Origin: Balanoglossus misakiensis
Taxonomy: Eukaryota; Hemichordata
DNA: 64,000 nt
Direction: 5' to 3'
Assembly (NCBI GenBank): GCA_040954595.2
Contig: CM082576.2
Location: forward strand, 13,082,001-13,146,000
A model generated the notes under the pieces. It worked only from the letters and a program-made list of their open reading frames with translations, was not told the origin of the DNA and ran no database searches. The position numbers and the translations under genes were made by a program. Below, in pieces: positions 13,301-23,346 of this stretch. Every line of letters begins with the position of its first letter. Positions within the stretch are counted from its first letter, which is position 1.

Positions 13301-16300
13301 AGAGCTGAGATCAGAACTTGAAAGTGTGAAATCAGAAACTGATAAGGCCATCGCTGAGGGTGTTGAGAGTCTGAAAGCAGACTGTCAGAGGAAGGACGGA
13401 GAGCTGAAGGAAACCGCCAAGACGGTGGAACAGTTGAGGGCCCAGCTGGAGTCTGTGAATCCGGAGGACGTGGAAAGGGCAAAGCAGGATCTGGAACAGC
13501 TCCGGTCGGAGTGCCAGAATAAGGTGGCGGAGTTGGAGGCGGCCAATCAGAGCGTTGAACAGCTGAAAGGAGAGTTGGGAGCATCGAGGGAAGGGCAGAG
13601 CAAGGCCGAGGGCGACCTGCAGCAGGTGAGAGACGACGCGGAGAAAAAGTCGCAAGAGTTGGAGCAGGTCAGGGCCAATCTGGAAAAGACCCAGGGAGAG
13701 TTGGACAATGTCAAAAGGGAAAGCGAAAGCAAAGTAAACGGTGAGGAGTTTGAAAATCTCAGGTCAGACAGGGATAAGGTGGCCGGGGAACTGGAAGAGA
13801 CGCGGAAGTCAGTGGGGAACCTCCAAGCGGAACTTGAAGAGGCGAGAAGACAGGCAGGTGAAAAGGTCGAGGTGACTCTACTAGAGCAGGTGAAGTCGGA
13901 AAAGGAGGAAGTGAAAAAGGAGGCAGAAGCAGCCCAGAGAACTGTGGAGGAACTCAAGAGTGAGATGAATGCCCTGAAAACTGAATGTGAAAGTAAAATT
14001 GACGCCAGTGAAGCAGAGAAGCTAAGGAGCGATGTGCAGCAGAAGGATAACGAACTTGAATCTGTCAAGGCCAGTCTAGAGCACATGAAAGACGAACTGG
14101 AGAAATTGAAACATCAGCTGGAAGGCCAGGTGGACATCTCCGAGGTGGAGCACTGGAAAACGGAAAACCAGTCCACGAAGGAGGCGTTGGAAGCCGCCAA
14201 CAAGGAAAAAGAGGTGCTGGGAACGGACCTGGAAGACGCCAGGAAGCAACTGGAAAACAAAGTTGACGCGTCGGAGATGGAGAGGTTGAATGGGGAGCTG
14301 CAGAAGAAATCGGAAGAATTGGAATCAGTGAGGAAAGAGGTGACGGAGATCAAGGAGCAGCTGGAGTCGACCAGGAGAGAGCTGGAAGAGAGACCGGGTG
14401 CGGAGGAAGTTGCCAACCTCAGGCAGAAGGCAGAGGCGTTCGACTCGACCAATAAGTACGTGGAGCTTCTGCGAGAAGAAGTGGAGAAGGTCAAACAGGA
14501 GACGTGCAAGAAAGACGAGGAGGTGGAGGCGGTGAAAAAGGAGAGAGAGACGACTCTGCACGAGCTCTCGTCCGTCAAGGAAGAGCTAGTCGAACTTCAG
14601 GCATCACTGGACGCAGCTAAGAACGAACTGGACAGCAAAGTTGACTCATCAGTGTTAGAATCTGTGAGTATTTCCCCCCCGCCCGCCTGAATTGGATGGT
14701 GTTGATGCATTCGTGGCGATTAAACAAGAACTACCGCAGCGCTTGCATGTCGTGTGTGGAGTTTTAATAGAAGCATGCTTTCGCGGCGTGCCCTCCTTTC
14801 CTGTCTCCTGCTTTGTCATAACGTCATGCGATATCAGCTCGCTGTAAAGTTGATGGCAACGCTTGTAATGCTGTTTTGTTGCTGCCCTATCATCGCGTGT
14901 TGTAGACATACATACATACATACAACCATCTTAGATTGTGACTATAGTGGTCACACTATAAAGACACTTATTTTCTGTGATTTGAAAAAAGATAATTTTA
15001 CTTTTGCTTTTAGAGTTTTCTTCTTTTTTGACTTCAACTAACGCAAATACTGCTGTCCATAACTCTCATGACAGTTAATTTATTTACATATGTCATGTTG
15101 GATCAGTCTTTTTATTTTTAACAGGTTTATTCATGTTCACTAATTCATAGTTTTATTTTAGTCAGCCTTCACATTTCAAAGCTATGTTCAGCTGATGCAT
15201 GATGCATCTCAAGAAACTACATTATTATAATTTTCTTATGTACCTGTAATTTTCTGTGAAATATTCACCACATTATAAACGGAAAAACCTATGGGTTTCT
15301 GCAATTGCAGTGTTTAAACAGCCAGATTATTGTCCTGTTTGCATCATGCCTGGACAGCGTTCATGTTGATGCAGTAACAAAACATACCGGTAGTTCTATC
15401 TTCTTGTCTAATTTGAACATAGTCAGACTACAGAACAAGAAGCGTATACTCAGAACCAAAAAAACTGAAAATCAACTACTGTGTTCCGTAATCGTGTCAT
15501 CTCTCATCTCATGAAACAAAGACAGTACATGAACAACTCTTCTCTCCCACTCTTTCAAAAAGTTGTGTCTTTGTTTCGGTATTTAATATTGACAGTACCG
15601 GTAGATACATTAAACAATTCAGATAAAAACCCATAAATACCAACGTAGAATGATGTGAGATGTCATGTCGTTAAAAATAGCTGCATTGCTGCAGTAGATT
15701 TTCTTACATCTAGCTATTAACGTCTTTGCAAACATAAACTGGTAATGCTAGATTTTTATTTTGCAGGCTTACTATCATATGCTACATGTATTTATTTTTG
15801 TATTGTCATAACTTCATTATGTCTCATGATAGGAATTCCAAACTTTACTATGAAATATATAGCCAATGCAATGTTGTATATACATAGCAGTAACTTACTT
15901 TATAGTGTATGTGTTCTGACAACTGAATTGACGTTTTACTGCTGAGACGTTTACAATCACAGACAATTCTCCGATTCCAGTCCCCGTTTGAAATTATTTC
16001 TCTGCTGTTGTTTGGTGATGTCAAGGGGTCTGAAGATGCACCAACAGTCAGAAAATACACCATTGTATACAAACTCGTAGAGACAGACCGTTTGACCTCA
16101 CCAAAATACAACAGAGGAATAATTTATTCAAAAATGGAGGATGGAATTGGAAATTGGCTTAGTATCAAAGGGGCAAAATCTGTAACCTCCAACACCTTGT
16201 ACAGTAGTGTATGGTTCATTCAGTATTGGTGTAAATTCAATAATACCCAAGTTTTCATGGTTGGCTTAATATTTAAGACGTTCAACCAAATGTGATGTCT

Positions 16301-19300
16301 CGTGGAGGTAATATTTTATGTGTGGCAGGGGACACCACACTGCTTTTGCAATGACTGTCACATATATATATCTATGCCGTATCTTCTTGTTATTGGAAAA
16401 CAAATCAATCCAGCTTGTGAACCAACCTCCCTCTCCCCCTTAACAAAACTACATGTAGATGCATGCAATAATGGGATAACCAAAGAAATACCGCCAAAAG
16501 GTTACAGACTTGGTCCCTGCGACCTGCTACATCTGTGACTTGTGAACTGTAGACTATCTGGCTGTAGGAGGCTGAATTTCTGATCTGTGTCATGTATCCT
16601 TGTCTCAGGTGAACCGTCAACTTGAAGTCACCAAGAAGGATCTGTCGGAGGTGATGGAACAGAGGCAGAAACACCATGATGAACTTGAAGCTGCCACCGC
16701 GAAGATCGTGGAACTGCAGAGAGAGATGGAGACCGCCAAGGCTGGAAACGATGGCCAGAAGGTTGCTGAACTTGAAAAGGTAATCAGACCTAAACTGAAT
16801 GTATTTCATTAGAAAGAAATGTTGCCATCACTTTCTGCATAGTTTATGAACCTTTTCATCTGCTAGCTGTTGCTGTTTCGAAATTTGCCATTATCAATAA
16901 GCATCGAGGTTCTACCTCTATGAAAAAATTCCATATCTGAACAAACATTGTTTTTGATGATACAGGAATTAGGAACAATCAAGGAAGACTTAAAGAAAGA
17001 GAAATCACTAACCAAAGACTTGGGCACTGCGGCCGCCAAGCTTCAGAACATGCTGAAGAAAACGCAAGCTTCGTTGGTCGGTGAGAGAGAAAATAACAAG
17101 AAGTTACAGGAACAGATGAATAGTAACAAGGTATGGAAACAGTGTACATGTAATGGGAAATTTCACTCAATGTATTGACCCCCATACTGACTCTTGATAG
17201 TAAGTGATGGACAGATTTAAATGCCCATTAATTGTGACTCCTGAAAGTATTTTGTTCTGTGCATTTAGTGCAATTGCTGACTACCTATTAAAAGCATGAT
17301 GAAATAACTGACTGGTTTGAACACAGCATGTATTCAGCCAGCACTATCATGGCTTGAATATACTGTGTAGTTAAAGAACATACGTTTCCATAAACCTGAT
17401 TTTCCGCACTTTTGTGTGAAGAATGCATTTTAAGCCATACCGCATATTCTCGCATTGCTTTTGCTACAGTGCTGCTCATGCAAAGATATATAAAGTGCAC
17501 TCTTGGCATCCCTAACTCCACACAAATTTTCCTCTTCCTAAAACACTGGTGGTGTGGTCAACCTCTCACAATGTGTCTGTTGGAATTTCACATGTGTACA
17601 GGATGCTTGCATTCTGTATAAAATGGGACTCCAAGGGTTTCTCATGCACAAATACATTTTATTGCTCTTTTAAAAAATTGCAGGAAATGGCTAACATGGC
17701 TGAAAAGCGATTGTGCAAGTGAAATGGGAAAAATCACTTCAGCTGTCTTGAATCCGAAGTCTCGCTGATTGATTTCCAATTTCACTGCACACTAAAAGTA
17801 GTTTTTGTACCTGCCTGTTCTTGCAAACATAACCTTACCACCAAAGGTGGCATTGTGGGACAATACCTTGGAAATTGACTTAAAAGTGCCCTCGAGTTCT
17901 ATACTATACTTAATCTAGTCTAAGCTAGCTAAGGCTGCTAATACCTCCAGTAGTTGAGAGAATTCTGTAGATTAGTTTCAGTCAGTCTTCACAAAACCAC
18001 CCTTTCAGTATTTGTTCTATTGTAAACTGTTGTATATTTTTAGTCAGTGAGCTGAATCTTTTCGCCTTATGTTTGTTTCATTTTCATCTACCTCAAACTT
18101 TCAAATTTTTTTTCCTCTTCTTTTTGCTGGGACTCTCTCCCTTTCGCTGGTGTTCATGTAGGAAGTGCAAAGTGCGCCCTCGCAAGTCCAAATTGAGAAG
18201 GAGCTAGCCGAAGCTGCAGAAGAGGTATTGATCCCACAAAGCTAATCTTCTGATGTGATCCTACAAAAAAAAGTCAATTTGTTTTTACATGGTAGAATAA
18301 GTATTTTCTTTTTTCTGTGGTTGTTTGGTGGTCTTTTTTGTCGCTTGATGCCTCTCAAAAAGTTTATTTGCTTTGGCTATCATCTTTTTTTTCCTCAGTA
18401 GATATGAATGGGCACATTGAAAATTAATATGAAGTCCACTCCAATTAGGCAACACCTGTTTGCTAGTGGTGTGGTTGTCTTGTGTATGCTGTCTTCTGGA
18501 TAGCTTCACTTTGCTTTAATGTGTACTTTGCTCCATGTGAAGGGGTTGGTTTTGTACATGCCGGCAAAAAGATGTGAGAAAGTCGAGTAAAAATGCACAT
18601 GATTGTCAAATGCATTTGCATGAGATGTGTATAGAAGCCTATGGGGAGCTTGAACTGTACGCCATTTTTGAAACTGTTTATCCTAGAAAACCAAGGAGAA
18701 TCTATTTTACAAGATGTCATCGCACCCATAGATAGAGGACTTGGCAACTAACTCATGGTGGAGTGTCTTCATTCTGAATTTCATTCTTGAAGTCAAAGTA
18801 GTCTGCACACGGGCAGCTTTGTGCGAGTATGCTACATACAGAAGCAGCAAAGTGTTCTGAAACAGACTGTGAACATGCACATTGGCCACAAACACATGCA
18901 ACAGACAACACACACGCATACTTTCACTGTGCTTCCCTTACAAATAGGGTGTTTGAATACCCCATACAGTGAACATACACACCATTACTAGTAAGTGTCT
19001 CTCTCTGTATTAAAAAAACTACTATCATAGAGTTCATTCTTATCACTTTGCATGACTTTCTGACTCTCCAACCTCCACCACTCCTGAACTCAGCCACCCT
19101 TCCCCTCTTTTTTCCCCCAAACCAAAAACAAAACAGCAAAGGCTGTTCATAGAGCATGCACTGTAAACTCGTCAGTGATACGCTAATTTTGTCAACAGTT
19201 TTAATAGTGTAAATCGAAATGTGAGCAAACATTAACTTTCCCTCATTCCACTTTTGATCTTTCAGACTACAGAAAAGAAAGAAAACGAAGCAGGAACGTC

Positions 19301-19307
19301 GGTCTAA
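4345..19307 (+). CDS. RRBP1: Ribosome-binding protein 1 / kinectin-like ER coiled-coil protein (3' portion, 20 exons)
   Basis: Exons: 4345-4478, 4905-4977, 5766-5923, 6244-6395, 6750-6924, 7111-7272, 7668-7772, 8391-8560, 8900-9011, 9316-9411, 10311-10403, 10815-10889, 11190-11285, 11561-11653, 11824-11895, 12966-14663, 16609-16779, 16966-17130, 18162-18224, 19266-19307. Phases all match and give about 1300 codons; the first exon enters in phase 1, so the 5' end is missing. RRBP1 (p180) and kinectin are ER membrane proteins that bind ribosomes, microtubules or kinesin. Family hallmarks seen: LVSTL...DPVAAMKKQLQEKEQAL at the start of the coiled coil, DLREKNWKAMDA (exon at 9316), QCQHYQSVLADT (11190), KDLGTAAAKLQNMLKKTQ (16966) and the C-terminus GTSV. 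Almost all of it is predicted coiled coil. It could equally be called KTN1, since invertebrates often have one co-orthologue; the GTSV ending and overall match favour RRBP1. The odd part is the giant exon at 12966-14663. Confidence 0.88.
12559..12746. mobile_element. Short TTAA-flanked MITE, copy 1 of a family
   Basis: The terminal inverted repeats begin AGATATACATCCACC on the left and end AGTTGACTGAGTACCT on the right. TTAA lies on both sides (12555-12558 and 12747-12750). The interior (ATGATTGGCTAGATCTC, TGTGGCTAAATTTG) matches the element at 43300-43473 in the same order and orientation. It lies in the intron before the giant RRBP1-like exon. No coding capacity. Confidence 0.75.
12966..14663 (+). 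CDS. RRBP1: Giant coiled-coil exon of the RRBP1-like gene
   Basis: This one exon of 1698 nt (566 codons, phase 0 to 0) holds about 44% of the visible protein, while its neighbours are 63-175 nt. It opens after an ACTTAG acceptor and closes at TCT|GTGAGT. The translation is uninterrupted Glu/Lys/Leu-rich coiled coil with no Pro-rich breaks. It is G+C-richer than the flanking introns. The vertebrate RRBP1 that I know has only a short coiled-coil segment at this point, so I infer a lineage-specific rod extension. The open frame continues 30 bp past the donor, so intron retention would add a short tail (SVSISPPPA). Confidence 0.85.
13731..14522 (+). repeat. Six 132-bp (44-residue) coiled-coil repeats
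   Basis: The motif K/Q-V/I-(D/N/E)-x-(S/E)-E recurs at 13731, 13863, 13995, 14127, 14259 and (as RPGAEE) 14391, always exactly 132 bp apart. Examples are KIDASEAEKL, QVDISEVEHW and KVDASEMERL. A seventh, KVDSSVLES, at 14637 is out of register. Forty-four residues equals four hendecads (11-mers), which suggests a slightly right-handed or straight coiled-coil rod. The repeats are diverged, so the expansion is old. Confidence 0.8.
17684..17722 (+). other. Possible alternative terminal exon of the RRBP1-like gene
   Basis: After a pyrimidine-poor TTGCAG acceptor there is an in-phase reading of 12 codons (EMANMAEKRLCK) ending in TGA. It would continue the frame of the exon ending at 17130. It is not needed for the full-length product, because exons 17130 and 18162 join in phase. 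Weak; it may be chance. Confidence 0.2.
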
Positions 19308-21779
19308 CAGCGGCTGTTACTGAAATATGTGTCTGAATGGTCCTGATCAACACTTACTTACATATTTTGGTGTTGAACACCCAGTTCCAAGTAGAATTCT
19401 GAATATATCAAAATTTTTGAAATAACTCTTCAGAGAATTTATTTGCTGATATATATTATCCCAAGTACTTCCCTTTTTCTTCTTAATTTCAGTGCTTTTC
19501 ATTTATTATAATGGCTTTCCATTTTCTGAAATTGTTTTACTGCATAGAAGGCAAAATTTTATGTTTTGCATTTGTTTTTTTCTTTAAATTTATTGAAGAT
19601 GAGAAAGGGATAGATGCTGGTAGGTTTTAGGGATGGGGTTTGTTTACTACCATAGCTTGGTAAAGGGATAATGTAGTTGCCAAGAAAATGTATACAACGT
19701 GTACAGAGCTCGTCAAAACTGTTATGAAATAAGTCAGTTGATGGAGTCTATGCATGTATTTTTCTTTCAAGTTGTTTCAGCTGGTGGGTTAAAAATCTGT
19801 TATTTTCAATGATGTTAGCATGTCTGATTGCTTGTGCTGTTCTAGAAGTGACTTTGAAATTACTATTACCCTCAGAATTGTCATTAAATTATTGGAAACA
19901 GTGAGTGCGCATTGGAGTTTTACAGGTCCAAATCTGTCTGCCGTGTAACATGCTTTTTTTTCTTCTAAAAACCAAAGCAGGGAAAAGTTTAAATCTGTGT
20001 GTAATTTGATACATGTTCTGTTGCTGTGTCTTGTACAGAGACTGAATGTGGGTTTCTAAACTGTGATCAATTGTAAAGGCTGCTTCTGTTTGTATTTGGG
20101 AAGATTGAAATGTTTCACGGGACGTTGTCAGAGACTTGTCGATTGTATTGTACACCAGCTGTTTTTGCCTCAGCTTCAGATGTGACCGTCATCGCTGGTG
20201 ATCTTTTGTTGTTTTCTGCTCGCACTGTGATGAAATTTAGAAAGTCAAGTTGCTAAGAATTCTGTTAGAACAGAAGTTTGGCTCAAGCTGCATTGTAGTT
20301 TTAGAAAGTCCTGTAACGTATTAAAGTGAAGGACAAAGGCTTCGTAGACCACTTATTATGATAGGAGATCTTTTTCTAATTACTTCCAGTGGCCACTCAG
20401 AATGTCCTACAAACTCCTTTGCTTGTAGGTTTAATGTGCAATGTTTTTTTTCTTGTTGAATATTTGAAATGAACCATCAAAGGTGCTGAATCTGAACCAG
20501 TGGCCGTCTCAATTTGCCGTACGTCTGTCGAGAATCAAATTCTCACAACAAAGTTCCAACAGGCAGTGAGAATTGCTTTTCCGAGCAATTTTTTTTCTTC
20601 TGTAAATCCTTCATCTTCTCACAGAGAAAATCCCTATAGTCTCGCGATTAGTTAAATTCATAGTGTTTGAGATCTGTTGTAGTAGATTGTGGTACCGGTA
20701 TATTCAGAACAGGAATATTTGTGTGGCTCTTATGCAACTTCGTTGATGTTGTGTTGTGACGTGAACTAGCAGCAATGGGAATTCAGTGTGGTGGAAGTGT
20801 TTGGCCATCAGCTGTTGTAGGCAGTGGTTAATAGAAAGACATGCATCTATTATAGTAAAAGGGCTCAACGTATGACACCACAGACTCGATTTTTCTGATG
20901 CCATAATACCTGAGAAAGAGCACATTGAATTATGAAATCATTGTAAGTGTACTTGGACCTTTTAGAGTGAATAGCGAAAGAAATGACAATGCTTGTTTTG
21001 TATTTTCAACCTGAATGGGACCATTCCCAACACATTTGACCTTTGGCAGATGTTTCTTGCAGGGTTTTCAAGGAAATATTTCTTATGGTTACTTTTGAAT
21101 GTTTGAATTCTGAGCATTGAAATTTCTTCATACTTTACAGCTTAATTAATCCAAATATATCCAGTGACATTATCATAATTCTTTCATGTACATGTACTTA
21201 TGTTCGAAAATCTGAACAAACACCCACCATTTAAATGTTACCCGAGTTTGATTTGGCTTTGGTCGTTTTTACATGGCATTTTTCTATCACCGGAGGTGCT
21301 TACCATCATTGTGTGACGTTTTTGTCAACATTTAAAACCCAAGTCCATGTATATAGCAATCTATATAATGCATATTCACAGACCACATTGCTGTTTTCAC
21401 AGACAATCTTTTTTTTGTCCAGTCTTTGGCATTATTACTGTACCCACCAAATATGACGTAGTCTTTTAATAGCAAAAAAATATAAAATATTTTATTTATG
21501 ATGTTGAACGTAAACCAGGTGAATGGTAAAGTAGGCCACTTTGGGAATGATATAAACTCGTTGCTTACACACAAGGCTTCTGTCCAGACGAAGAGCTTCT
21601 GTACCATCAGTCTGATTAAAGTCCGTGATTGAGATGGGTTGGCGGTCTTGTCGCGGGAATCCTATGGTGGTCTGTAATTCTGTGGTCCACAATACGATTC
21701 AAGTAAAAGGGTTCGACCCATCTATCTACATCAAATTTTAATCAGATTGTACTCTAGTGATAGAGGGACTTGTTCTCCG

Positions 21780-21870
21780 TACAGAGATTGTAGCTGACCT
21801 AGCTAGGGGGACTGGCCACTATATTTAGTAGCTGCCAGTCAGACCCCCTAGGTTAGAATTAATCTCTGTA
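21780..21870. repeat. Imperfect inverted repeat (about 37-nt arms)
   Basis: The left arm TACAGAGATT...ACCTAG..GGGGG.ACTGGC (21780-21816) pairs with GCCAGTC..CCCCCTAGGTTAG...AATCTCTGTA (21834-21870) with a few bulges. The flanks contain GAGGGACTTG and GAGGGACTATG, a word also found in the palindrome at 42807-42832. It may be a decayed foldback element or a structured 3' UTR element. Confidence 0.55.
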
Positions 21871-22760
21871 TGAAGACTGAGAGGGACTATGTATTGTAGA
21901 CCCCTTAAACGTCTTAGTTGAGCATAGCTGGTATTTATGCAGAAAGAGAAATGCTGTTCCAGAGCTTTGTCAACGTGGGCATTATATCTATATATCTAAT
22001 ATATATCTTACAGAACCCAAGCACTTGATGTTTGTACTGCATGGCACATTTTCTGTAACCAGTCATGACTGCTGTTCTGTTCAGTAGATTTCAAAAGTTA
22101 CAGTAAACCCTGCTATCTGTAGTAACTTGGTCAAAACTGTCTACTGACTGCGTAGTTTTGAAAGACTTGTTGATATAGTTCCCGATACTCTACCAGGTTA
22201 GAGGTCTGCAACATCTAGTATGGGCTACACCAGACCAGGTGTTTTAGACAATATTGGTGATTTTGTGAATGGCAAATCTGAATCCATTTGGCAACTTACA
22301 ACAACGGCATTCCCCAACATGACACAGTCTGCAAAATTTGCCCAAGCTTGATTTGTCCGAAACAGGGTTTTTTTTCGAATTGTGAAGTCTGTGAATGTAA
22401 TTTTCTGTCATGTTAAGATATCAATAATTTGTGCACTCTGGGGTTTAATTTCACAGAGGTCTGCAGATAAAAGGGAAACTTAAAATGTCAATCACACAAG
22501 GACATTTGAAAATGTAATTCCAACATTTCAAAATGTAATTCCTACCAGCAGTACTTCTATACATTTTGTCATTCTTACCAGTGGTATTCTATTTCTGAGT
22601 GATACACCATGCAGCTTCATGAAAACTTTGCAGCTAAGTTGAAAGGTTCACAATCCACTTGAAATTTCATGATCTGATTTAATCTTTTCCAGTTCGTGTC
22701 GTTGTCTTGTAAAAGTGTACAATGTACTGTGTTTGTCAAGCTTTTCCAGTGACTGTTGAG

Positions 22761-22831
22761 GATCAGTTGGTATTAGGACAGTCACCCCCTGGATTTTTAC
22801 ATACCAGGGGGTGACTGCCCTATCACTGATC
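22761..22831. repeat. Strong 71-nt hairpin, pre-miRNA-like in size
   Basis: A 19-bp stem with one mismatch (22774-22792 with 22804-22822, containing AGTCACCCCCTGG / CCAGGGGGTGACT) encloses an 11-nt loop. A second 7-bp stem GATCAGT/ACTGATC (22761-22767 with 22825-22831) follows after an internal loop. The arm length and loop would suit a microRNA precursor, but a palindromic repeat remnant would look the same. Confidence 0.5.
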
Positions 22832-22968
22832 AATGTCCTGTTGCTTTCATCTGACTTTGCTATGTACACACCTAGCAATCCACTGAGTTGTCACAATTAC
22901 AGACACACACCTACCAGTTGAGTGTATTTGAAGGTCTGTATTAAATGTACCTATCTTTGGAGACAAGA

Positions 22969-22974
22969 AATAAA
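22969..22974 (+). terminator. Poly(A) signal AATAAA, candidate for the RRBP1-like gene
   Basis: AATAAA stands about 370 bp before the carboxypeptidase start codon, with no exon between it and the RRBP1-like stop codon. Assignment to that gene is by position only. Confidence 0.4.
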
Positions 22975-23346
22975 CGAAATGTTATCAATGTGCCCAAGAA
23001 AAAACGTGTTTTCTGTTTTGATCGCCTAGTCATTTTCGCTGAGTTTTTCTGATGTCTGTCGGTGTGTGTGTGTGTGTCTGTCATTGATATCACAAAAACA
23101 GTTGATCAGATTTCCGCCAAGTTTTCGAGAAAAGGTCTTGCGCCAAAAGCAGCTGTGTAGAATCACATCCAGAGATAAATTTGCTTTGAAATTTACATTA
23201 GTACATTTCAAGTCTTTATCAAACTACTGTATGTACACGTGAGCATATTCAGTTCATATCAGATTAACCAACTCTGCAACGTACGTACAGTTGACGCCAG
23301 TTCATAACTGTGTATACCGGCAACATATACCGAAGTCATACCGAAG

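Larger units (their letters stand above)
19308..22974 (+). other. Probable long 3' UTR of the RRBP1-like gene
   Basis: The stop codon at 19305-19307 is followed by 3.7 kb of T-rich DNA without exons or splice-paired open frames. The first good AATAAA before the next gene is at 22969-22974. Two strong hairpins (21780-21870 and 22761-22831) lie inside. Earlier weaker poly(A) signals such as ATTAAA near 20320 could give shorter transcripts. Inferred from position and composition only. Confidence 0.45.

Noticed and set aside
13547-14086. Ser/Leu-rich minus-strand open frames across the giant RRBP1-like exon
   Set aside because: Antisense of Glu/Lys-rich coiled coil routinely gives Ser/Phe/Leu-rich open frames; no splice or start context.
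21700-21720. GGTTCGACCC word considered as a tRNA T-loop
   Set aside because: No matching acceptor, D or anticodon arms at the right spacing; no tRNA gene was found anywhere in the window.
23044-23084. GT-rich tract considered as a regulatory repeat
   Set aside because: A short simple-sequence run with no associated structure.
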